Below are positions 1-5,994 of a DNA stretch of 8,562 bases, one piece after another. The position numbers were made by a program, and so were the translations under genes. The notes below the pieces were generated by a model. That model was given only the letters and a program-made list of their open reading frames with translations. It was not told the origin of the DNA and did not search any database. Within the stretch, counting starts at the first letter, position 1. Each line of letters opens with the position of its first letter. The stretch is from Bacteroidota bacterium (GTDB taxonomy: Bacteria > Bacteroidota > Ignavibacteria > Kryptoniales > JAKASW01): NCBI GenBank assembly GCA_021789755.1, contig JAJYJD010000144.1, forward strand, positions 1 to 8,562, given 5' to 3'.

Positions 1-159
1 ATGGGGCACGTAACTGAGAATGCAGAGAGGTTCAACCTGGATTTCGATGACGCTTTTCAATATTCGGTCTCGTAGATGTATGGCCTGGCAGTTGTCAGTT
101 TTGACGGTGATTTCGGCCGAACCGGGAAAAAGAGAAAAATGCCTGTTGAGATTTTGTAG
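1..159 (+). pseudogene. 3' fragment of a PIN-domain (VapC-like) ribonuclease toxin gene, interrupted by an in-frame TAG
   Basis: The gene enters from the left edge in frame 1. Its translation contains LDFDDA (37-54) and, after a TAG at 73-75, continues in the same frame as MYGLAVVSFDGDF (76-114) and on to a second TAG at 157-159. An acidic LDFDDA helix followed by an hydrophobic strand and SFDxDF is the usual C-terminal half of small PIN-domain proteins of the VapC toxin type, which are Mg-dependent RNases whose acidic residues sit in these motifs. The TAG falls where the family normally has a Lys or Glu codon, and AAG, GAG or CAG would each give TAG by one base change. A product ending at TAG would lose the last acidic motif and the final strand, so I call it a broken gene. 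No antitoxin is visible; it would lie outside the window. A sequencing error is the main alternative. The family call rests on about 50 residues. Confidence 0.6.
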
Positions 160-235
160 TGTACATCGTCTGCAGTCCAGGATGAACTTCTACGCGCATA
201 TTTCCTGAACCGATTGGAGACGCAGCCATTAAAAT

Positions 236-241
236 AGGAGG
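236..241 (+). promoter_or_regulatory. Shine-Dalgarno site of the GGGPS-like gene
   Basis: A full AGGAGG lies three bases before the ATG at 245. The spacing is short but the match is perfect, and it fixes the start of the first gene of the array. The 85 bases between the PIN fragment and this gene (160-244) hold no other ORF, and I could not find a convincing -35/-10 pair there. Confidence 0.7.
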
Positions 242-244
242 CCA

Positions 245-1009
245 ATGAAAACTTTCGACTACCTTCTTGATATCCGCCAACGAAAGGGCGCCGGGTTCCT
301 GCAGCTGCTGGACCCCGACAAACTTGCGAATGAAAACACGGGCAATATTGTCAAACACGCGCAGGATTCGGGTGTCGATGCCTTCCTGGTCGGCAGCAGC
401 CTCATGACGCGCGACGTCTTCGAAAAGTCTCTGGGAGAAATAAAGAAATACTCGAAAGTACCCGTGATAATTTTCCCGGGAAGCCTGTTCCAGATATCAG
501 GGCAGGCTGACGCGATTCTCTTCCTGACGGTCCTCGCATCGAGGAACACAGACCTCATTGTAGGCAATCACGTACATGCAGCCCCGCTCATCAGGCAGCA
601 CAACCTTGAGACAATTTCCACTGCGTACCTGCTCGTGGAATCGGGAAAATTTACGACCGCTCATTTTATGTCGGACAGCTTTCCAATCCCGCGGGAGAAA
701 CCGGAGATAGCGGCCTCCTTTGCCATGGCCGCGGAGATGTTCGGCATCAAGCTGGTCTATCTCGAGGCAGGAAGCGGCGCGCTGGAAAGTGTGCCCAGGG
801 AAATGATTCACATGGTGTCGAAATCCGTCAGCTTGCCTGTCGTCGTAGGTGGTGGAATAAGGACACCGGAGAAGGCTCACGAGCTGGCCAGCGCAGGTGC
901 ATCGTTCATAGTCACGGGTAATTTTTTTGAGAAAGACGGCAACTCGGACAAATTGAAAGAATTCGCCCGAGCCGTCCACTTTAAAGAGCTGAAAGGAGTA
1001 ATCGTATAG
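245..1009 (+). CDS. Geranylgeranylglyceryl-phosphate synthase family protein (GGGPS/PcrB, bacterial group II type)
   Basis: Predicted TIM-barrel prenyltransferase that joins sn-glycerol-1-phosphate to a polyprenyl diphosphate through an ether bond, the entry step of archaeal-type ether lipids. Visible motifs fit the family in order: LLDPDK at residues 21-26, VGSS at 49-52, YLEAGSG at 172-178, VGGGIR at 201-206 and VTGN at 223-226. The last three make up the family's phosphate-binding edge. The length of 254 residues is normal. The ATG at 245 follows a perfect Shine-Dalgarno. No signal peptide or membrane segment is evident, so it should be cytosolic or membrane-peripheral. The stop codon overlaps the gmhA GTG by one base, suggesting coupled translation and possibly a shared envelope role. 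Group II enzymes are known from Bacteroidota and relatives, but their physiological product in bacteria is uncertain. Prenyl chain length cannot be read from the sequence. The family call is firm; the substrate is inferred. Confidence 0.9.
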   Translation: MKTFDYLLDIRQRKGAGFLQLLDPDKLANENTGNIVKHAQDSGVDAFLVGSSLMTRDVFEKSLGEIKKYSKVPVIIFPGSLFQISGQADAILFLTVLASRNTDLIVGNHVHAAPLIRQHNLETISTAYLLVESGKFTTAHFMSDSFPIPREKPEIAASFAMAAEMFGIKLVYLEAGSGALESVPREMIHMVSKSVSLPVVVGGGIRTPEKAHELASAGASFIVTGNFFEKDGNSDKLKEFARAVHFKELKGVIV

Positions 1010-1593
1010 TGGTAGATCGCACGAAATTTATCAGGGAATCTCTCGAGGAAAGTGCGGCAACGAAGAAGGCAATACTGAATTCGTGTTTTGAAGATATCTC
1101 TCGTGCAGTGACGATTATCAGAGATGCACTGAAAAATGACAACAAGATTTTACTTTGCGGAAACGGCGGGAGCGCGGCCGACTCACAGCATATTGCCACG
1201 GAATTCACTATCCGCCTTAATCATGAAATAAAAAGGAAGGGACTTCCGGCTATTGCCCTTACCACCGACACATCCGCGCTCACTGCGGGGGGCAACGACA
1301 TAGGTTTCGAAAATACGTTTGCACGACTCGTCGAAGCTCTCGGGAGGAAGGGCGATGTGCTCGTAGGCATTTCCACCAGCGGAAATTCTGAAAACATTAT
1401 CCGGGCGGCGGACAAAGCACATGAAAACGGGATGAAAGTCATCGGGCTCCTCGGAAAAGACGGCGGAAAACTGAAGTCGCGGTGCGACCTCCCCATCGTG
1501 GTTCCTTCCGAGAATACGCAGAGGATACAGGAAGGCCATATCACTATCGGACATATCGTGTCCGAGCTCGTCGAGATGGAGCTCTACGGGTGA
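1009..1593 (+). CDS. gmhA: Sedoheptulose-7-phosphate isomerase (phosphoheptose isomerase)
   Basis: Converts sedoheptulose 7-phosphate to D-glycero-D-manno-heptose 7-phosphate, the first step toward the ADP-heptose used in lipopolysaccharide inner core or other heptosylated glycans; a cytosolic homotetramer in known cases. It is a single SIS domain of 194 residues, the usual length. CGNGGSAADSQH spans residues 50-61 and the phospho-sugar loop STSGNSEN lies in the middle. The known zinc-ligand pattern of E. coli GmhA is matched by His61, Glu65, Gln174 (in RIQE) and His182. The start is GTG 1009, one base inside the upstream stop codon (TAGTG), with GAAAGGAG at 991-998 ten bases before it. No other heptose gene (hldE, gmhB) lies in the window. 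Other SIS-domain isomerases such as DiaA-like proteins are the main alternative; the conserved metal ligands favour GmhA. Confidence 0.88.
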   Translation: MVDRTKFIRESLEESAATKKAILNSCFEDISRAVTIIRDALKNDNKILLCGNGGSAADSQHIATEFTIRLNHEIKRKGLPAIALTTDTSALTAGGNDIGFENTFARLVEALGRKGDVLVGISTSGNSENIIRAADKAHENGMKVIGLLGKDGGKLKSRCDLPIVVPSENTQRIQEGHITIGHIVSELVEMELYG

Positions 1594-1614
1594 GCCGGGA
1601 TTCACAACATTCAC

Positions 1615-1619
1615 AGGAG
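1615..1619 (+). promoter_or_regulatory. Shine-Dalgarno site of the pterin dehydratase gene
   Basis: AGGAG lies eight bases before the ATG at 1628, inside the 34-base gap after gmhA. It settles the start of the short downstream gene. Confidence 0.65.
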
Positions 1620-1627
1620 AGCAGGAT

Positions 1628-1909
1628 ATGAAACTGAAGAAACAGGAGATAGATGCGCGGCTGTCGAACCTGTCGGGCTGGCAGCTTGTTGATGATTCGA
1701 TCAGGAAGGATTTTAAACTGAAGGATTTCTCGGAGGCTATGGGTTTTGTCGTGAAGATCGCGCTCGAAGCCGAGAGAGTCCAGCACCACCCCGATATCAC
1801 TATCGAATACAATCGCGTCAGAATAATCCTTACCACACATAGCGAAGAGGGCCTGACCGCGATGGACTTCGATCTTGCCGGGAAAATAGAAAAGTTTGTC
1901 GTGGCCTAG
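1628..1909 (+). CDS. phhB: 4a-hydroxytetrahydrobiopterin dehydratase (pterin-4a-carbinolamine dehydratase)
   Basis: Dehydrates 4a-hydroxy-tetrahydropterin so that the pterin cofactor of aromatic amino-acid hydroxylases can be recycled. In many bacteria without such hydroxylases the same fold acts in molybdopterin or folate metabolism or as a general pterin-damage repair enzyme. The product is 93 residues, typical for this small family. The family signature is complete with correct spacing: Glu49, His53-His54-Pro55, Tyr61, His71 and Asp80. The HHP histidines are the catalytic ones. No signal peptide. No phenylalanine hydroxylase gene is present in the window, so the cofactor partner is unknown. 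The gene lies 34 bases after gmhA with its own ribosome-binding site, so it is probably part of the same transcript. Confidence 0.95.
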   Translation: MKLKKQEIDARLSNLSGWQLVDDSIRKDFKLKDFSEAMGFVVKIALEAERVQHHPDITIEYNRVRIILTTHSEEGLTAMDFDLAGKIEKFVVA

Positions 1910-1971
1910 CGGCGTTCCTCGACACTTTCTCACGAGACTGCCTTCGCGCAATTACGAAAGACTGACGAGTG

Positions 1972-2562
1972 ATGGAAAAGGAAAAGATACTGGATCTGTT
2001 CAAATCGACGGAGGCCCTTCAGCACGGTCACTTCCGGCTTACGAGCGGACTGCATAGCCCGGAATACTTCCAATGTGCCAGGGTCCTTCAATATCCCAGT
2101 TATAATGAGATCCTGTGCGGAGAGATCGCTCTGCACTTCCGGGACATGAGAGTGGAGGTTGTCGTTGCTCCGGCTATCGGAGGGATCATGGTCGGCCAGG
2201 AGGTTGCCCGGCAGCTCTGCGTGCGCGGAATTTTTGCCGAGCGCGAGGACAAGACGATGATCCTTCGCCGCGGCTTCGAAGTGAAGGCAGGCGAGCGCGT
2301 CCTTGTCTGCGAGGATGTCGTCACAACCGGCGGAAGCGTGCAGGAGGTTGTGGATCTCGTGAAGGCGCGCGGCGGAATAGTTGTCGGGGTCGCCTCGATA
2401 GTCGACAGAAGCCGTGAGCCTGTGGATTTCGGCGCGAAATTCTTTCCCCTGCTGAAAATGGAGGTCCCGGTATATCAACCCGAAGCCTGCCCGCTGTGCA
2501 TGGAAAATATTCCTATCGTCAAACCGGGTAGCCGCAAAGTTGCCGATCCGGCTAAACTCTGA
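1972..2562 (+). CDS. pyrE: Orotate phosphoribosyltransferase
   Basis: Transfers phosphoribose from PRPP to orotate to give OMP, step five of de novo pyrimidine synthesis; cytosolic dimer. The PRPP-binding loop VCEDVVTTGGS occupies residues 112-122. The N-terminal HFRLTSGLHSPEYF segment carries the orotate and PRPP contacts. The C-terminus has a CPLC pair (Cys173, Cys176) followed by IPIVKPGS, a tail seen in the Chlorobi/Thermotoga/Aquifex-like PyrE branch rather than the E. coli branch. The length of 196 residues is normal. I chose the ATG at 1972; an in-frame GTG directly before it (1969) would add one residue. No strong Shine-Dalgarno is visible upstream; the 59 bases after the dehydratase hold nothing else I can identify. 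The Nudix gene starts 12 bases downstream, so the two are probably co-transcribed. Confidence 0.95.
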   Translation: MEKEKILDLFKSTEALQHGHFRLTSGLHSPEYFQCARVLQYPSYNEILCGEIALHFRDMRVEVVVAPAIGGIMVGQEVARQLCVRGIFAEREDKTMILRRGFEVKAGERVLVCEDVVTTGGSVQEVVDLVKARGGIVVGVASIVDRSREPVDFGAKFFPLLKMEVPVYQPEACPLCMENIPIVKPGSRKVADPAKL

Positions 2563-2574
2563 ACGGGACAATCA

Positions 2575-3108
2575 ATGTCGCTCAAAGTCATCAGTCACAA
2601 GGTTGTATATCGCGGCCGAGTCTTCAACACAATCGTCGACGAAGTCGAGTATGAATCGGGGAACAGAGGGATTCGCGAAGTCGCCGAACATTCCGGCGGC
2701 GCAGTTGTCCTTCCGCTTCTTGACGACGGGAGAATCGTTCTTGTTTACCAGTATCGCTACCCGCTGAAGGAGCATATCTACGAACTCCCGGCCGGTAAGC
2801 TCGAGCCGAACGAACCCCCCGAATCATGTGCTCGTCGGGAGTTGAAGGAAGAGACGGGTTATGAAGCCGACAGGCTCGAGAAACTGACCGCAATTTTCAC
2901 CACTCCGGGATTCTGCACCGAGAAGCTTCACATTTTCATCGCGCGCAACCTCCATGACGGAAAGCAGGAGCTGGAGGAAGGGGAGCTTGGACTTTCGCTG
3001 AAAGTCATCCCTGCCAAAGAGGCCTTCGAGATGGTAAGGAGAAATGAAATCGTGGATGCCAAGACTATTGTGGGGCTGTTCTTCCTGGAGAAGTTTCTGA
3101 ATCACTGA
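2575..3108 (+). CDS. nudF: Nudix hydrolase, ADP-ribose pyrophosphatase type
   Basis: Probably hydrolyses ADP-ribose or related nucleoside diphosphate sugars to AMP and sugar phosphate, a cytosolic clean-up role. The Nudix box is exact: Gly74, Glu80, then REL-K-EE-T-G-Y at residues 88-96, where the glutamates bind the catalytic metals. The segment before it (VVLPLLDDGRIVLVYQYR, then YELPAGK) is typical of the ADPRase subfamily, in which the N-terminal domain swaps between subunits. TPGFCTEKLHIFIA downstream matches the same subfamily. The length of 177 residues is usual. Its stop overlaps the next ATG by one base (TGATG), so translation is likely coupled to the nucleoside phosphorylase. Both enzymes can yield pentose phosphates, which fits a salvage grouping, but that is inference. 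The exact substrate cannot be determined from sequence, so the symbol is tentative. Confidence 0.88.
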   Translation: MSLKVISHKVVYRGRVFNTIVDEVEYESGNRGIREVAEHSGGAVVLPLLDDGRIVLVYQYRYPLKEHIYELPAGKLEPNEPPESCARRELKEETGYEADRLEKLTAIFTTPGFCTEKLHIFIARNLHDGKQELEEGELGLSLKVIPAKEAFEMVRRNEIVDAKTIVGLFFLEKFLNH

Positions 3109-4415
3109 TGCTCACGGCATATGAGATAATCCGCAAGAAGCGCGACGGCAATCATCTTTCGAAAGAGGAAATCGAGTTCTTCGTCAACGGTTATACGTCC
3201 GGCCGCATTCCGGATTATCAGGTCTCATCGCTCCTTATGGCGATATTTTTTTCAAGCTTGGGCGACGAAGAGCTCCTCTACCTCACACAGGCCATGATGT
3301 CCACCGGTGTCGTCGTCGACCTCTCCGACATCCCCGGCTGTAAAGCGGATAAACACTCGACCGGCGGCGTCGGCGACAAGATTTCGCTCATGCTCGCGCC
3401 GCTTGCAGCGGCTTGCGGTGTGAAGGTGCCGATGGTCTCAGGGAGGGGACTGGGGCACACCGGCGGAACCGTTGATAAATTGGAATCCATCCCCGGCTTC
3501 AGAACCAGGATGTCAATCGACGAATACAAGAAGATACTGGGCCGTGTCGGCCTGGTGATGAGCGCTCAGTCGGACGACCTCGTTCCCGCCGACCGGAAGC
3601 TCTACGCGCTTCGGGACGTTACGGCGACGGTCGAGTCCATACCGCTCATCGCATCGAGCATAATGAGCAAGAAGCTTGCCGAGGGCATAGATGCACTCGT
3701 ATTGGATATAAAAGTCGGCAGCGGCGCCTTCATGAAAAGGTCTGCCGACGCCCGCACGCTTGCGAAGAAAATGGTGAAAGTTGGAAAACTCTATGGCAAG
3801 AAAGTGGCCGCGTATATAACCGACATGAATCAGCCGCTCGGGAGTGAAGTCGGCAATTGGAACGAAGTAGTCGAATCTATTAAAGTACTTCGCGGCGAGT
3901 GCAAGGCGTGCGACCTGATCGAACTTACAGTGGGGCTGACTTCTGAAATGGTGTCGTTGTGTTCCGGTGAGGCTCTCCCCGCTGCCGTGAAGCGGGTGAA
4001 GAAAGCGCTCGTCTCGGGAGCTGGTTATGAAAAATTCATTGAAATGGTTCGCGCTCAGGGCGGAGACGTGACGGTAGTCGAAAATCCCGGGAAATATCGT
4101 AAACCGCGGATCGTTAAGGAAGTGAAAGCTCCCGGGAGTGGCTACGTAACATCGATCGATACTTACCGCGTCGGCATGGCCTCCGTCAAGCTGGGAGGAG
4201 GAAGATTAAAAGTTGATGACCTGGTAGATCCCGTCGTCGGGGTCACGTTTTTGAAAAAAATCAGCGATAAGGTTTGGAGAGGCGACATATTGGCTCTTGT
4301 CCATGCAAACACTGCAGAATCCGCCGGCGCAGCTGAGGAGGAAATCACTTCAGCCTACAAGTTCTCCGACCGCAAGCCGCCAGAAATCGGGCTGATCAAG
4401 GAGAGAATCACATAA
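3108..4415 (+). CDS. deoA: Thymidine phosphorylase / pyrimidine-nucleoside phosphorylase
   Basis: Reversible phosphorolysis of thymidine (and, in the broader PyNP type, uridine) to free base and (deoxy)ribose 1-phosphate, in pyrimidine salvage; cytosolic dimer. KHSTGGVGDK at residues 82-91 is the phosphate-binding loop. SGRGLGHTGGTVDKLE at 111-126 is the family signature. The three expected parts are present: N-terminal alpha domain, central alpha/beta domain, and a C-terminal lobe beginning near VKAPGSGYVTSID. The length of 435 residues is standard. The start ATG lies in the TGATG overlap with the Nudix gene, and no separate ribosome-binding site is evident. I cannot separate thymidine-specific DeoA from the broader Pdp, so the symbol reflects the family. 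AAGGAG lies at 4398-4403, just inside its 3' end, and may serve the gene that follows. Confidence 0.94.
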   Translation: MLTAYEIIRKKRDGNHLSKEEIEFFVNGYTSGRIPDYQVSSLLMAIFFSSLGDEELLYLTQAMMSTGVVVDLSDIPGCKADKHSTGGVGDKISLMLAPLAAACGVKVPMVSGRGLGHTGGTVDKLESIPGFRTRMSIDEYKKILGRVGLVMSAQSDDLVPADRKLYALRDVTATVESIPLIASSIMSKKLAEGIDALVLDIKVGSGAFMKRSADARTLAKKMVKVGKLYGKKVAAYITDMNQPLGSEVGNWNEVVESIKVLRGECKACDLIELTVGLTSEMVSLCSGEALPAAVKRVKKALVSGAGYEKFIEMVRAQGGDVTVVENPGKYRKPRIVKEVKAPGSGYVTSIDTYRVGMASVKLGGGRLKVDDLVDPVVGVTFLKKISDKVWRGDILALVHANTAESAGAAEEEITSAYKFSDRKPPEIGLIKERIT

Positions 4416-4426
4416 GACGTATCGTG

Positions 4427-4738
4427 ATGTACCAGAGATCGACGTGCGGCACCTGAAAAAATGGAAAACAATACCTGTCGAAAGTGAGGATTTCATTCGA
4501 TGAAGTCGACACTGTCAAGGACCCGCCATCCAGGGAATTTCTCGAAAAGAACGTCGACGAGGATCATCCGGATGAGTACTTTAACAACCATTCCAAACCT
4601 TGCAGAGAACTCGGATTGGCCGGTAAGAGTTTTGGCAAACCGGAGCTGATCGATCTGATGTCGAGCGATCCTGATCTCGTGAAGTGCCCGATCCTGGTCC
4701 ACGGCAAAAGAGTCCATTTCGGTTACAAAAAAATTTAG
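4427..4738 (+). CDS. ArsC/Spx-like thioredoxin-fold selenoprotein with CGTU redox motif (UGA read as selenocysteine)
   Basis: From ATG 4427 the frame reads MYQRSTCGT, a TGA at 4454-4456, then KNGKQYLSK and onward without a break to TAG 4738. With UGA as Sec the product has 103 residues and a family-like layout: strand and CxxC-type motif at Cys7-Gly-Thr-Sec10, helix, VKDPPSRE (30-37), a KPCRELGL segment (57-64), ELIDLM (73-78), and the terminal CPILVHGKRVHFGY (87-100), aligned with the RPIxVxGxxVxxGF end of ArsC, YffB and Spx proteins. Sec replaces the second Cys of CxxC. The Arg that normally precedes this Pro is Cys87, so arsenate reduction is doubtful; a thiol-disulfide or Spx-like role is possible. 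GTG 4424 is an alternative start. AAGGAG 4398-4403 is far from both but eight bases before an in-frame ATA at 4412. Starting at GTG 4484 would delete the active site. Alternatives are a nonsense mutation or sequencing error. Confidence 0.72.
4454..4456 (+). other. In-frame UGA, proposed selenocysteine codon
   Basis: This TGA is the only stop in the frame between 4415 and 4736. It occupies the second cysteine position of a CxxC motif, the position in which Sec replaces Cys in many bacterial thioredoxin-fold selenoproteins. TGT or TGC would differ from it by one base. The flanking codons on both sides belong to the same conserved domain. Confidence 0.68.
4476..4502 (+). promoter_or_regulatory. 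SECIS-like hairpin downstream of the UGA
   Basis: TCGAA (4478-4482) pairs with TTCGA (4496-4500), extended outward by two G-U pairs (4477/4501, 4476/4502). After a two-base bulge (AG, 4483-4484), TGA (4485-4487) pairs with TCA (4493-4495) and closes a five-base loop, GGATT (4488-4492). Bacterial SECIS elements lie just after the UGA within the coding sequence, and their apical loop has a G among its first two bases, roughly 16-37 bases from the UGA. Here the loop begins 31 bases after it. SelB would be the binding partner. The pairing was done by hand; no folding energy was calculated. Confidence 0.5.
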
Positions 4739-4748
4739 AAAGATAATC

Positions 4749-5906
4749 TTGGCAGCAAAATTTCTCTCCCTGCTTGCCGCACTTGTCGTTTCATCCACTG
4801 TCGGAATTTGTCAACCCGGCCGAGCGACTCGGCAGCCTGTCCTACCTCAGAGAATGCAGGTTATGATGGACTCTGCTGCCCATCAAACGTACAATTACAG
4901 GTTCGACGACGCTCTGATGACGGCGGACAGCATGATTTCAGCTTACCCGGACTTGCCCCAGGGATACATCTACAAATGCGGCATCTACTCAAAGATGCTT
5001 GTTGAAGAGTGCTTCGACTCGCCTGACAGCGTATGGCAGGAGTATAAAAAGACAGTCGATATTGCCTGCAAGCTTTCCAGGAAGGAACTCAAGGTGAACC
5101 CGGACAACGTCGAAGGTCTTTTCGATTATGCCGGTGCTCTTGTCTATCGATCCAGGTATGAAGCGAACGGCAGCGATTGGCTCGGCCTGTTGTCTGACGG
5201 GGTGAAAAGCAGGAAAGTGCTGGAAAAAGCGATCGAGCTTGATCCGGATTTCTACGATGCTTATTCGGGGATCGGAGCATTTAATTACTATGCCGCACAC
5301 CTGCCTTGGTACCTGAAGCCGGTTGCCCTCATCCTTGGGATCAGCGGAAACGAACGGGAAGGGATAACCCAGTTAGAGAAGGCGGCCAGGTTCGGGAATT
5401 ATTCCAAAGTCGAAGCCGCCTCGTTTCTTGCGGAGATAGTTTACACGAATAAGAAGGAGTACGATGAAGTAGCAAAACTTACGCTCGAATTGCACGACCG
5501 GTATCCCGGGAATTTGAGTTTCGTCCGGACGTTGTGCCATGCCTGCTACAAGCTGCATGATTACGCTGAAGTAATTCGGTATGCCGACCGTTCATTCGCT
5601 CGCTATCCTGCATCGGACTCGGGCAGGTTTTTAAGTCTTGCGTACATACGTTTTTACAGGGGAGAATCTTACGCAGCTCTCAAGGTGAACTACAACCTTG
5701 CGATTTCCGATTACAGCAAGGCGATTGAGATGGGACAACCGAGCATCCTGATGACACGGGCTTATTATGGCAGGGGTTCGCTTTACGAGCGCCTCGGGAT
5801 GAAGCGGAAAGCCATAACGGATTTTGAAAGCGTTCTACGTTTGAACGGGGACGACAATGCCTGCAAACAGGCTCGTGTGGCTCTGGACAGCCTTAAGGGT
5901 GAATAG
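4749..5906 (+). CDS. Exported TPR-repeat protein of unknown function
   Basis: A 385-residue protein with an N-terminal hydrophobic stretch (about residues 3-21, ending near VGICQPG) that looks like a Sec signal peptide. The Cys there lacks a good lipobox, so it is probably periplasmic rather than a lipoprotein. The rest is helical TPR-like: a pair near residues 50-85, one around 150-176 (LEKAIELDPDFYDAYSGIGA), repeats through 205-295, and a clear C-terminal repeat (AYYGRGSLYERLGMKRKAI). Between repeats, residues 179-205 form an unusual aromatic and hydrophobic insertion (YYAAHLPWYLKP, then VALILGISGNEREGI) that I recall from TPR proteins of Bacteroidota relatives. The start is TTG 4749, preceded by AGAAAGA; no ATG or GTG exists upstream in the open frame, although KKFRK encoded just before the TTG would suit a signal-peptide n-region. 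It begins 10 bases after the selenoprotein gene. The function is likely protein-protein scaffolding; its partner is unknown. Confidence 0.82.
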   Translation: MAAKFLSLLAALVVSSTVGICQPGRATRQPVLPQRMQVMMDSAAHQTYNYRFDDALMTADSMISAYPDLPQGYIYKCGIYSKMLVEECFDSPDSVWQEYKKTVDIACKLSRKELKVNPDNVEGLFDYAGALVYRSRYEANGSDWLGLLSDGVKSRKVLEKAIELDPDFYDAYSGIGAFNYYAAHLPWYLKPVALILGISGNEREGITQLEKAARFGNYSKVEAASFLAEIVYTNKKEYDEVAKLTLELHDRYPGNLSFVRTLCHACYKLHDYAEVIRYADRSFARYPASDSGRFLSLAYIRFYRGESYAALKVNYNLAISDYSKAIEMGQPSILMTRAYYGRGSLYERLGMKRKAITDFESVLRLNGDDNACKQARVALDSLKGE

Positions 5907-5910
5907 CACC

Positions 5911-5931
5911 GCAGATTAGTTCCTACTCTGC
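5911..5931 (+). other. Imperfect hairpin just after the TPR gene
   Basis: GCAGA (5911-5915) pairs with TCTGC (5927-5931), and TAG (5917-5919) pairs with CTA (5923-5925) around a TTC loop, with one 1x1 mismatch. It starts four bases after the TPR stop codon. No run of T follows, so it is not a standard rho-independent terminator. It could stabilise a 3' end or attenuate expression of the peroxiredoxin gene. The rest of the gap to 5994 shows no clear ribosome-binding site or promoter. Confidence 0.3.
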
Positions 5932-5994
5932 TTACCGGGAAATCTAAACCGGCGTCGCAGGAATCAATTCAGTCCTCCCTTTGTTGAGAATAAT

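Noticed and set aside
73..75. TAG as a pyrrolysine or recoded amber codon in the PIN gene.
   Set aside because: The position normally holds a charged residue with no catalytic role, nothing else in the window suggests amber recoding, and a second TAG ends the gene normally.
160..244. Possible promoter for the + strand array.
   Set aside because: Partial TTGAGA and TAAAAT-like hexamers occur but not at suitable spacing.
1183..1836. Open frame on the - strand opposite gmhA and the pterin dehydratase.
   Set aside because: It is a shadow of two genes with complete family signatures on the + strand.
1930..2571. Open frame on the - strand opposite pyrE.
   Set aside because: It mirrors pyrE almost exactly, and its translation is His- and Arg-rich with no known motif.
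4470..4492. Alternative hairpin AAT-CCT / AGG-ATT with a ten-base loop starting GT, 20 bases after the UGA.
   Set aside because: It has fewer pairs and more bulges than the 4476-4502 hairpin. It would also meet the loose SECIS spacing rule, so a folding calculation should compare the two.
4484..4738. A shorter CDS starting at GTG 4484.
   Set aside because: It lacks the first strand and CxxC centre of the fold, and the start lies inside the proposed SECIS hairpin. The upstream frame continues the domain through the UGA.
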